A stretch of DNA of 14,290 nt from Sphingomonas sp. CCH9-E2 (GTDB lineage Bacteria; Pseudomonadota; Alphaproteobacteria; Sphingomonadales; Sphingomonadaceae): assembly GCF_001557215.1 (NCBI RefSeq), contig NZ_LSJM01000355.1, forward strand, positions 1 through 14,290, given 5' to 3'. This document shows positions 1 to 6,347 of this stretch, in pieces (position 1 is the stretch's first letter; the number at the start of each line of letters is the position of its first letter). The notes under the pieces were generated by a model, which was given only the letters and a program-made list of their open reading frames with translations, was not told the origin of the DNA and ran no database searches. A program made the translations under genes and the position numbers.

Positions 1-491
1 ATGGTGCTGAAGAAGCCGAATTCCTGAGGGCTTATGGGGCCAAGGTCACGCTTCTCGCTCAACGGTCTCTCGATCTCGGGCCGACCGAACTTGCCAAGCT
101 GAACCAGCAGGAGGTCGATGTTGCTTCCTCGCCTGTGGAGCAGCTGCGTCTTGGCGACTGTGTCGAGGTGAGGCTGGCCAATGGCCTGGAGCTACAATTC
201 GACACGCTATACCCCGCACTCGGCTCATCGCCTCGGACGCGGCTTGCCTCTTTTCTGGGCGCGCAGCTCAGCGGATCAGGGTGCGTTCTGACCGATGCCC
301 ACCAACAAACCTCGGTTGATGGCCTCTACGCAGTCGGCGACGTGGTGGAAGGGCTCGATCAGATCAGCGTTGCAACCGGACAAGCAGCGGTCGCTGCGAC
401 CGCAATTCATAACCTGTTGCGCGACCGCGACAGCGGATTATCATCCGCCATCGCCGGGCTGTGTCCCCCTCGGAGCGTACCGCCGACGTAG
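1..491 (+). CDS. NAD(P)/FAD-dependent oxidoreductase, thioredoxin reductase-like (3' part only)
   Basis: The gene is open from the window edge (frame starting at base 3) to TAG at 489-491, giving 162 residues of C-terminal sequence; the start lies outside the window. The first residues, GAEEAEFL, followed by AKVTLLAQR, match the end of the NADPH-binding Rossmann motif (GGGxxAxEEA...V.L..R) of the thioredoxin reductase class. LYPALGSSPRTRLA and then DGLYAVGDVVEG with ISVATGQAAVAA form the typical C-terminal FAD-binding block (x-G-D) of the family. The N-terminal FAD motif and any CxxC redox pair lie upstream, so it cannot be said whether this is a true thioredoxin reductase or a TrxB-like flavoprotein without the disulfide. 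It is followed by a 435 bp gap and is probably unrelated to the copper genes downstream. Confidence 0.85.
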   Translation, partial: GAEEAEFLRAYGAKVTLLAQRSLDLGPTELAKLNQQEVDVASSPVEQLRLGDCVEVRLANGLELQFDTLYPALGSSPRTRLASFLGAQLSGSGCVLTDAHQQTSVDGLYAVGDVVEGLDQISVATGQAAVAATAIHNLLRDRDSGLSSAIAGLCPPRSVPPT

Positions 492-926
492 CACGAACCA
501 TGGGCGATGCAACGAGCGCCTGGACGCGGCGGCTCTCTTCACGGTTGCGCTTTCGGATGGAAACATGAAACAACGGCGACGGATGAGCCGAGAACGGCAT
601 TTGCACGTATCCGTCAAGGCGCCAATACTCGACCGTCTACTGAGCTGGCCCCTCTCAGAACGCCAAGTGGTTTATCCCGCCATGCATGAATGTTCCGCCG
701 AGGAAGCCCTGGATCGAGATCGCGAGCGTCATCAGGCCGCCATCCGTTTGGCGAGGTACGGACAAATCAACGACGGTCCCAGGCGGATCTACTCAAACCG
801 ACAGTCGCTGCGAACAATACGTATACCGAGCTTGGACCCGGGACCATACTCCTGACGGCGAAGAAACAAAGTCTTCCCCTCGAGAGATCGAGCGGCGGTG
901 TTCAACACTTCTCAGAGGAGTCCAAG
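492..926 (+). other. Intergenic region with leader of the 927 gene
   Basis: No convincing gene was found in this 435 bp stretch. Several overlapping open frames run through it (for example 295-855 and 507-689), but none has a good ribosome binding site, a recognisable motif or a sensible composition. The last part, from about 808, holds an ATACGTATAC element and a roughly 100-nt leader ahead of the small secreted protein at 927. Confidence 0.5.
808..826 (+). promoter_or_regulatory. CGnAAnttACGTATAC element, copy 1
   Basis: The bases CTGCGAACAATACGTATAC share the ACGTATAC core and the CG-n-A upstream part with sites at 7779, 8408 and, more loosely, 9571. The TATACC hexamer within and just after the core (822-827) could be a -10 box; a CCGACA at 798-803 lies 18 bp upstream and could be a weak -35. 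The element ends 100 bp before the ATG at 927. It may be a promoter with a built-in regulator half-site. Function is inferred from recurrence only. Confidence 0.5.
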
Positions 927-1283
927 ATGATCAAGAAATCCATCATGGTTGCGCTCGCCGGCATCTCGATGCTCGCAGCGGTCCCTTCATTCGCTCAGGG
1001 TATCGGACATACCTTCTTCATGCGCGGCTCGATCGTCGACACGGGCAGCAACGGCACGGTCGTCTGCATCGGAAAGGCCGATGGCGCCGAGGTCGGCCAG
1101 AAGCTCGAGGTCTATCGCGTCGTGACCCATCCGGGTCCGTCCAAGGGCGTGGCGCCGACCTATCACCGCCAGCTCGTCGGCCATGTAACGATCGACCATA
1201 TCTTTGACGATCACTTCGCGCACGTGTCCGTCGCCGACGGCACGCCTGCCAAGCACGACATCGTCGAGCTTCGCAAGAACTGA
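927..1283 (+). CDS. Small secreted protein, paralogue of the 9065 gene
   Basis: This 118-residue protein has a Sec signal peptide (basic MIKK start, hydrophobic core, SFA/QG cleavage near residue 23). The ATG at 927 is chosen because GAGGAG (915-920) sits 6 bases upstream and the signal peptide begins there; the open frame extends further upstream but that part looks non-coding. The mature part contains GTVVCIGKADGAEVGQKLEVYRV with one cysteine (C47), then LVGHVTIDHIFDDHFAH rich in His and Asp, and VADGTPAKHDIVEL. It is strikingly similar to the protein at 9065, including the identical QGIGH mature N-terminus and IFDDH motif. The Gly/Val pattern resembles small SH3-like beta-barrel domains (FlgT C-terminal type), which is inference. 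No family name is recognised. Its copper neighbourhood and His residues suggest a periplasmic metal-related role. Confidence 0.8.
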   Translation: MIKKSIMVALAGISMLAAVPSFAQGIGHTFFMRGSIVDTGSNGTVVCIGKADGAEVGQKLEVYRVVTHPGPSKGVAPTYHRQLVGHVTIDHIFDDHFAHVSVADGTPAKHDIVELRKN

Positions 1284-1295
1284 CAAGCCGGTGGC

Positions 1296-1346
1296 CCGGC
1301 GGCACGGGCTGCCCTGATGCGACGCGTCGGGGCAGCGGGCCGCCGG
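1296..1346 (+). terminator. Large GC-rich hairpin after the 927 gene
   Basis: CCGGCGGC (1296-1303) pairs with GCCGCCGG (1339-1346). Inside it GCTGCCC (1308-1314) pairs with GGGCAGC (1330-1336), leaving a small internal loop and a 15-nt apical loop. It starts 13 nt after the stop codon. There is no U-tract, so it may be a 3'-end stabiliser or weak terminator rather than a classical intrinsic terminator. Confidence 0.4.
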
Positions 1347-1382
1347 CGACGAGGAGACCGTTCGGGGTCAAAGCGAAACCGC

Positions 1383-1414
1383 TTGACCCTGGACCATGGT
1401 CCAACCGGCATGAT
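1383..1414 (+). promoter_or_regulatory. MerR-type promoter/operator upstream of the regulator
   Basis: TTGACC (1383-1388, -35) and CATGAT (1409-1414, -10) are separated by 20 bp, the stretched spacing typical of promoters activated by MerR-family proteins. A perfect 14-bp palindrome, TGGACCATGGTCCA (1390-1403), lies between them. A start site about 7 bp after the -10 would leave only about 6 nt of leader before the ATG at 1427. A near-copy with the same geometry is at 8346-8377. The regulator at 1427 is the obvious candidate to bind both. Confidence 0.7.
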
Positions 1415-1426
1415 CGAGCGGATGAC

Positions 1427-1852
1427 ATGGGCAATTTCAAGATCGGCGAACTGGCCGCGGCCGCAGGCGTGGGGCGGGATACGATCCGCTATTATGAGCG
1501 AATGGGCCTGCTGCGCGAGCCCGCGCGCACGGCAGCGGGCTACAGGCTCTACGACGCGACCGACCTCGAGCGCGTCAACTTCATCCGCTCGGCGCAGGAG
1601 CTTGGCTTCACCCTCGATCAGGCCCGGCAGCTGCTGGCGCTCAGGGCATCGGACACCGCGCATGCGCAGGCCGTGCTCGATATCACGCTCGCCAAGATTA
1701 CGGACGCCGAAGTCCGGCTCAAGCGCCTGTCCGATATTCGCGACATGCTTCGATTGCTTGCCGATGAGTGCCCGGGCGAAGTTCCTGTTTCCGATTGCCC
1801 TATTCTCACGTTCCTCACGGAAAGGCGGAGAACTGATCACCGAAAGATATAA
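1427..1852 (+). CDS. MerR-family transcriptional regulator, CueR-like (copper/monovalent metal sensor)
   Basis: This 141-residue protein has the MerR winged helix at the N-terminus (FKIGELAAAAGVGRDTIRYYERMGLL, then GYRLYD), the FIRSAQELGFTLDQARQLL second half, and a dimerisation helix (about 80-111). The metal loop near the C-terminus reads DECPGEVPVSDCPIL, placing C115 and C124 as the ligand pair. The residue aligned with CueR Ser77 is Ala80, not the Cys found in divalent-ion sensors, which favours a Cu(I)/Ag(I)-type sensor. The Cys pair is spaced C-x8-C, whereas E. coli CueR has C-x7-C. The start at 1427 is only 13 bp after the -10 box of its own promoter, so it is probably autoregulated. 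It is codirectional with the gene run that begins at 1903. Confidence 0.9.
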   Translation: MGNFKIGELAAAAGVGRDTIRYYERMGLLREPARTAAGYRLYDATDLERVNFIRSAQELGFTLDQARQLLALRASDTAHAQAVLDITLAKITDAEVRLKRLSDIRDMLRLLADECPGEVPVSDCPILTFLTERRRTDHRKI

Positions 1853-1902
1853 GAGCAAACCTCGCAGGAAGAACAAACACCATTATTAAAAGGGGATTTA
1901 TC

Positions 1903-2124
1903 ATGACACGAATACATATAGTGGCTGGGATTGTTCCAGCATTGCTTCTGGGCGCCTGTGCGACGACGCCGCCTACCTCCGCACAGGTCGAAAGCTGTAG
2001 GGCCATGGAGGGCGATATGGGTCTCCAGACACGTCATGACCATGGCGAGATGAAACAGCAGGGTCGTAATCCCATGAACCTGTCGCACGATCAGTGCCGC
2101 AAGATTCTTCGCCAAGCCCAATGA
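1903..2124 (+). CDS. Small lipoprotein with two mature cysteines
   Basis: This 73-residue protein begins with a lipoprotein signal peptide ending in a lipobox (LLLGAC, C19), so it is predicted to be membrane-anchored in the periplasm. The mature part has two further cysteines (C32, C65) and a metal-binding-like patch RHDHGEM (44-50). The start is supported by AAAAGGGG about 7 bases before the ATG. It lies 50 bp after the MerR regulator and 60 bp before the next lipoprotein, suggesting cotranscription. I do not recognise a family. The Cys, His and Met content and the neighbours suggest copper binding or copper shuttling, but this is inference. Confidence 0.75.
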   Translation: MTRIHIVAGIVPALLLGACATTPPTSAQVESCRAMEGDMGLQTRHDHGEMKQQGRNPMNLSHDQCRKILRQAQ

Positions 2125-2184
2125 TTTCTGCTCCGGGTGGCTCACGGCCACCCGGAGATTCCTCCAGTACGAAAGGAAGAAGCA

Positions 2185-2502
2185 ATGGTCGGAAATCGAA
2201 AAGCCATACTGTCGTTAATCAGCGTTAGCCTGCTCTCGATGGCGGCGCTTTCGGGCTGTGAGCGCAAGACCGATCAGACGGTGCCGGCTGCGGCCAACAG
2301 CGCCGCACCCGCGGCTGGCGCTGATAGCGTAAATCCCGCCGGCATGGATCATTCGGACGCCATGGCCAATGAACAGGAGATGGAGCGGCATCACCAGCAG
2401 GCCATGGACCATGATGCGATGCGCCAGGGAGGCGTGAACAGCAGCGCTCCGAAGACCGAGCCTGCGCCTGCGGATTCGGCGATGCCGATGAAGGACATGT
2501 AA
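2185..2502 (+). CDS. Met/His-rich lipoprotein
   Basis: This 105-residue lipoprotein has a hydrophobic leader and the lipobox ALSGC (C25). The start is taken at ATG 2185 because GAAAGGAAGA lies just upstream and the signal peptide begins here; an in-frame GTG at 2137 would add a non-signal-like extension. After an Ala-rich linker it has repeated Met/His clusters: GMDHSDAM, ERHHQQAMDHDAM, and a MPMKDM C-terminus. Such Met/His clusters bind Cu(I) and Cu(II) in periplasmic copper proteins. The C-terminus resembles that of the secreted protein at 8517 (KPMSDM). It is 19 bp upstream of the reductase gene and probably in the same operon. The likely role is periplasmic copper binding; no named family is recognised. 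Confidence 0.75.
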   Translation: MVGNRKAILSLISVSLLSMAALSGCERKTDQTVPAAANSAAPAAGADSVNPAGMDHSDAMANEQEMERHHQQAMDHDAMRQGGVNSSAPKTEPAPADSAMPMKDM

Positions 2503-2521
2503 GGGCGCGAAGGGGGTCGAC

Positions 2522-4453
2522 ATGTGCGTTTGGACCAGCCTTCGCCTTTCGGGTCTGGGGTTGTTGCTCGCTTTCAGCCTTCCCTCTGCGAGCGTGCACG
2601 CTCAGGAGGGCGGAGACCATTCGGCACATCATGGGGATACTTCGGGCGGTGCGGGGATGGCCGATGGCGCAATGTCCGCAAAGCCCGAGGTCGGCACCTC
2701 CGATATGGCCTCGATGATGAACTCCATGATGGAGCGCATGATCAACGGCGAAGGCGAGAATGAACATGGGCACGATTCCCGCCGCACCGCATTTTTTTCG
2801 CAGTTGCTCGCCTTTCCCGCGCTCGACGAAGCGGCCCGGCAGCGGGTCGCTGCGCAGGCCGGGGAACGGGTAAGCATGGGCTTGGCGATGATCAACGCCG
2901 CCTCGGCCGACGGCGCGCGTGCGACCACGGTCTCGGCCCGGCTCGATGCGGCGCGCCGCCTGCGCGAGGGAACCGACCTGTTCCGGTCCGGCACCGCCGC
3001 GCAGGGCGCGATCGGAGGCTTGCAGCCGCCCCGGGAGGTCGGGCTTGCCTGGCTGCGCGATCAGCTCGACATCGACCAGGCCGCGCCCGGCCATGCCGAT
3101 CACTGGTTCGGCATCTCGCCTTCGCACCTCCTTCTCATGCTGTTCCTGGGGCTGGTGAGCGCCACGCTGATCGCGCTGCAGATCTTCCGCCTGCGGCGTA
3201 TCGCGGCGATCGCCGGCGGTGTCGCCACCGTCAAGGCATTGGCAAAGCCGGAGCCGAAGGCTGCCCCTCCCGCTACCAGGGTTGCGCCCGCGCCCGCGCC
3301 TGCACCCGTTGCCGATAGCGCTGGGCTCGCGCCGAGCAATGCGGCCGCGCCCGCGGGGGCTTCGCTGCGCAAGCCCAAAAGCTGGGCGGGGCAGCTGCGT
3401 GTGGTACAGATCGTGCGAGAAACGCCGACCGTGCTGACCTTCCGGCTCGCGGACCCGGCTGCCGATCGGCTGCCGTTCGACTTCCTGCCGGGACAGTTCC
3501 TGCAGGTCGAGGTGGTGCCCGAGCCGGGCAAGACCGCGCGTCGCTCGTACACGATCGCCTCCTCCCCGACCCAGCGGGCCTATGTCGAGCTGACGGTCAA
3601 GCGCGAGGAGCAGGGCGTGGTCTCGCGGCACCTGCACGACAAGATCGTCGCAGATGATCTGCTGAAGGTCAGCGGACCGTTTGGCGCCTTCACCTTCACG
3701 GGAACGGATGCCGAGAGCATCGTGCTGATCGCGGGCGGGGTAGGCATCACACCGATGATGTCGGTGCTGCGCTATCTCACCGACACCGCGTGGAAGGGCG
3801 ATATCTTCTTCTTCTACGGCGCACGGTCCACCGAAGAATTCGTGTTCCGCGACGAGCTCGAGCGGCTCGAACGCCGTTTTCCCAACCTCCATGTCGTCGC
3901 CGCGATGCAGCGCGCGCCCGGCACCGTCTGGATGGGCCCCGAAGGGCCGATCACCCGCGAGATGATCCTGGCTGCGGTGCCGGAGATCGCGAGCCGGCGG
4001 ATCCATATGTGCGGCCCGCCGGCGATGATGGCGGCGATGCGCGGCGTGCTGGCGGAGCTCGGCGTCCCCGAAGCGCAGCTGCACACCGAGGCGTTCGGTC
4101 CGGCCTCGCTGCCTGCCGACCCCGAGGATCTCGAGGTCAAGCCCGCGCCCGCGCCAGCGGATAAGCCGGCCCCGAGCACTGAGGTGGCGCCGAGCACGGT
4201 GACCTTCTCCGTGTCGGGGGTGTCGGCTGCCTTGCCCGCGGACGAGACCGTGCTGGAGGCGGCCGAGGGCGCGGGCGTCGAGATCCCCTATGCCTGCCGT
4301 GCGGGCACATGCGGCGCCTGTGTCGTCAAGCTGCTGCAGGGCGAGGTGACGATGGAGGTCGAGTCCGGCCTCGCGCCCGCCGACAAGGCGCAAGGCTATG
4401 TGCTCGCGTGCCAGGCGAAGGGGACGGGCACGCCGCTCGTGGTCGAAGCCTGA
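2522..4453 (+). CDS. Membrane-anchored FAD/[2Fe-2S] NAD(P)H oxidoreductase with Met/His-rich extracytoplasmic domain
   Basis: This 643-residue fusion has a signal sequence (cleavage near VHA/QE, residue 27), a His/Met-rich stretch (about 31-85, with HSAHHGD and MASMMNSMMERM), a helical region (about 86-190), and one membrane helix (about 201-219) followed by RLRR. A Pro/Ala linker then leads to a ferredoxin-reductase module: RRSYTIASS flavin site (340-348), GGVGITPMMS (405-414) and MCGPPAMM (496-503) for NAD(P)H. A second Pro/Ala linker precedes a plant-type [2Fe-2S] domain with C592, C597, C600 and C630. The positive charges after the helix put the reductase and ferredoxin in the cytoplasm and the Met/His domain outside. 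The reductase core is close to phenol/benzoate dioxygenase reductases and Hcp reductase. It overlaps the next gene (TGATG), so the electron acceptor is probably the cytochrome b-like protein. Substrate specificity is not visible. Confidence 0.88.
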   Translation: MCVWTSLRLSGLGLLLAFSLPSASVHAQEGGDHSAHHGDTSGGAGMADGAMSAKPEVGTSDMASMMNSMMERMINGEGENEHGHDSRRTAFFSQLLAFPALDEAARQRVAAQAGERVSMGLAMINAASADGARATTVSARLDAARRLREGTDLFRSGTAAQGAIGGLQPPREVGLAWLRDQLDIDQAAPGHADHWFGISPSHLLLMLFLGLVSATLIALQIFRLRRIAAIAGGVATVKALAKPEPKAAPPATRVAPAPAPAPVADSAGLAPSNAAAPAGASLRKPKSWAGQLRVVQIVRETPTVLTFRLADPAADRLPFDFLPGQFLQVEVVPEPGKTARRSYTIASSPTQRAYVELTVKREEQGVVSRHLHDKIVADDLLKVSGPFGAFTFTGTDAESIVLIAGGVGITPMMSVLRYLTDTAWKGDIFFFYGARSTEEFVFRDELERLERRFPNLHVVAAMQRAPGTVWMGPEGPITREMILAAVPEIASRRIHMCGPPAMMAAMRGVLAELGVPEAQLHTEAFGPASLPADPEDLEVKPAPAPADKPAPSTEVAPSTVTFSVSGVSAALPADETVLEAAEGAGVEIPYACRAGTCGACVVKLLQGEVTMEVESGLAPADKAQGYVLACQAKGTGTPLVVEA

Positions 4454-5181
4454 TGCGCGAACGCAGCGACATTGCCGTGGGCCTGCTGGTCGCGTTCCTG
4501 CTGCTGTTCCCGTTCGGCTATCTGGTGCATGTGTCGCCCCGCTTTCCGGGTAGCCTGGCCGGCGGGATCATCGGGATCGCAGCGCTCGTGCTGATGCTGC
4601 TGACGCTTCCTTATGTCGCGGCCAAGCACATCGCCTGGGTCGACAAGGCGCTCTCCCGGGTCGTCAGCAAGCCGACCCTGCTCGCCATCCACATCTATGC
4701 CGGCGTGCTGGCGCCGATCCTGGGTCTGGTCCACGCTGCGCACAAGCTCGAAAGCCCGGTCGGGCTGCTTCTGACCGTCCTCCTGCTGATGACGGTCATC
4801 ACCGGCTTCATCGGCCGCTACCTGCTTGCCCAGCTTGGTCGGGCGCTGCGCGGACGCAGGTCGGAACTGGCCTCGCTTCGCGCCGCCTTCCTTGAGGAGC
4901 CGGCGGCGCCGGCGCAGGCCGATACCGCAGCCCCGCCGCTGTCGGGCTGGAGGCGCTATCTGTTCGTCGCCGGGGATGCGCCCGCGGGCCAGCACCCCCA
5001 GGACAAGGCGGGGATCGCTGCGGCGCTGGCCGATACCGAATTCGCGATCCGCGCCGAAGAGGCGACCAACACCCTGTTCGCGCGGTGGCGGTTCCTGCAC
5101 ATCCTGCTCGGCTGTCTCATCTTCGCGCTGCTCGCGCTCCACGTCGGCGCGGCGATCTATTACGGGCTGCGCTGGCTATGA
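4453..5181 (+). CDS. Five-helix membrane protein, putative di-heme cytochrome b of ferric-reductase type
   Basis: This 242-residue protein starts at the ATG inside the TGATG overlap with the reductase gene. Five hydrophobic segments are seen at about 7-26, 36-57, 75-96, 103-124 and 205-238. Two of them carry histidines exactly 14 residues apart: H80/H94 in the third and H206/H220 in the fifth. This H-x13-H pair on two helices is the signature of two stacked b hemes in ferric reductases and NADPH oxidases. H97 is an additional histidine. A soluble loop (about 128-204) separates helices four and five. It is flanked by an NAD(P)H/FAD/FeS reductase and a multiheme cytochrome c, so it most likely carries electrons across the inner membrane between them. 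It is shorter than classical ferric reductases, which carry the flavin domain on the same chain; here that domain is on the preceding gene product. Confidence 0.75.
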   Translation: MRERSDIAVGLLVAFLLLFPFGYLVHVSPRFPGSLAGGIIGIAALVLMLLTLPYVAAKHIAWVDKALSRVVSKPTLLAIHIYAGVLAPILGLVHAAHKLESPVGLLLTVLLLMTVITGFIGRYLLAQLGRALRGRRSELASLRAAFLEEPAAPAQADTAAPPLSGWRRYLFVAGDAPAGQHPQDKAGIAAALADTEFAIRAEEATNTLFARWRFLHILLGCLIFALLALHVGAAIYYGLRWL

Positions 5182-5900
5182 GCTGGCAGCGTCTTTCCTA
5201 CGCCGTCTTCATCGCAGCCCTGCTGGTGATGGTCGCCGCGGTCGCGATCCGGATGCGATCGGACGCGCCGAGGGATGCCGGCCTGGTGGCGCAGCTCGTC
5301 TCGCCCGGCCCGCTCTCGAGCGCGCACCAGTCCTTCGCCGGCCAATGCACGGCCTGCCACACGCCGGGCAAGGGCGTCGAAACCCGAACCTGTCTCACCT
5401 GCCATGCAGGCACGGATTTCGGGACGAAGCAGTCGACTCAGTTCCACGCGAAAGCGACGCAATGCACCTCCTGCCACGTCGAACATGAGGGAGAGCGCGG
5501 CATCATCCGCATGGATCACGCCGCCTTGCTCGACATGGCAAAGTGGCGGCAGCCTTCGGCGGGCATGTCGACAAACACTAGAAGCCTGACTCCCGAGACC
5601 GCGCTCAATTGCGCGAGCTGCCATGCGTTCCGCGATCCGCACCAGGCCCTGTTCGGCACCGACTGCGCGAGCTGCCACAAGACCGACAGCTGGAAGATCG
5701 TCAATTATCGCCATCCATCGGTCAATTCGACGCAGTGCGCCGAGTGCCACAAGGCGCCACCCAGTCACTTCATGGAGCATTTCAGCATGGTCTCGCAGCG
5801 CGCAGCCGGATCGAAAGCGCGCGTCGACCAATGCTATGCCTGTCACGCCACCGACAGCTTCAACAATATCCGCAAGCGAGGCTGGTATGATCACCATTGA
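5178..5900 (+). CDS. Membrane-anchored heptaheme c-type cytochrome
   Basis: This 240-residue protein starts at the ATGA overlap with the previous stop. An N-terminal hydrophobic segment (about 8-25) serves as membrane anchor or signal. Seven CxxCH heme-attachment motifs follow: CTACH (57), CLTCH (72), CTSCH (96), CASCH (145), CASCH (163), CAECH (187) and CYACH (219). Many additional histidines (AHQ, FHAK, VEHEG, MDHAA, DPHQ, YRHP, PPSHFMEHF, terminal DHH) could provide the distal ligands for bis-His hemes. This fits the cytochrome c3/c7-like multiheme group that conducts electrons in the periplasm. Following a putative di-heme cytochrome b, it is the likely periplasmic outlet of the chain. 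The final acceptor is not encoded in a recognisable form; Cu(II) or a metal-loaded neighbour is speculation. Confidence 0.88.
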   Translation: MSWQRLSYAVFIAALLVMVAAVAIRMRSDAPRDAGLVAQLVSPGPLSSAHQSFAGQCTACHTPGKGVETRTCLTCHAGTDFGTKQSTQFHAKATQCTSCHVEHEGERGIIRMDHAALLDMAKWRQPSAGMSTNTRSLTPETALNCASCHAFRDPHQALFGTDCASCHKTDSWKIVNYRHPSVNSTQCAECHKAPPSHFMEHFSMVSQRAAGSKARVDQCYACHATDSFNNIRKRGWYDHH

Positions 5901-6333
5901 GGCCGACTGGCTGAGCGCCTTCTTCCGGCTTGCGGTGATCGGCCTGGAACTGGCGGGCACGCTGACCATCCTCGTCGGCGCGGGGCTCGCAACCTTTCTG
6001 TTTGCGCGGCGGGCGAGGGCGGGCGACCGGACCGAGGCCTATAGCGCGTTCCGCTCGGCGCTCGGCCGCAGCATCCTGCTCGGTTTGGAATTTCTGGTCG
6101 CCGGCGACATCGTCAAGTCGCTGGTGATCAACCCGACGCTCGACGATCTCATCGTGCTGGCCGGGCTTGTGCTGGTGCGGACCTTCCTGAGCATCTCGCT
6201 TGGGGTCGAGATCAACGGCCACTGGCCTTGGGAGGAAACCCGGATGGCGCGGGAGAAGGCGCGTGCTGCGGCGTTGGATGGGTCGCCTATGACGGCTGAG
6301 GCCGCCGGACGCGGCGCAGCGCTCAAGGGATAG
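5887..6333 (+). CDS. DUF1622 family membrane protein
   Basis: This 148-residue protein starts at ATG 5887, overlapping the end of the cytochrome gene by 14 bases. Three membrane segments are seen at about 13-39, 62-80 and 84-105. The conserved GRSILLGLEFLVAGDIVKSL, PTLDDLIVLAGLVLVRTFLS and terminal EINGHWPWE motifs are those of DUF1622, a family of small three-helix membrane proteins of unknown function. A basic, Ala-rich tail follows. The overlap and same strand place it in the electron-transfer operon. Its position between the multiheme cytochrome and the copper storage protein is unusual for the family as I know it, so a role in assembling or stabilising the membrane complex is possible but unproven. 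Confidence 0.85.
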   Translation: MITIEADWLSAFFRLAVIGLELAGTLTILVGAGLATFLFARRARAGDRTEAYSAFRSALGRSILLGLEFLVAGDIVKSLVINPTLDDLIVLAGLVLVRTFLSISLGVEINGHWPWEETRMAREKARAAALDGSPMTAEAAGRGAALKG

Positions 6334-6347
6334 CAGATGGGAGGTGC

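Noticed and set aside
829..852. GGACCCGGGACC near 834-845 as a third MerR-type operator
   Set aside because: The palindrome is imperfect and no -35/-10 pair with 19-20 bp spacing surrounds it.
295..855. + strand open frame across the 492-926 gap
   Set aside because: It overlaps the 3' end of the flavoprotein gene in another frame, has no ribosome binding site and no known motif. An internal ATG at 565 was considered, but its product also looks non-coding.
2225..4393. Long - strand open frame (722 codons) opposite the reductase gene
   Set aside because: It is an antisense shadow of a GC-rich gene: Arg/His/Gly-rich low-information protein, no domains, and the + strand frame has clear FNR and ferredoxin motifs.
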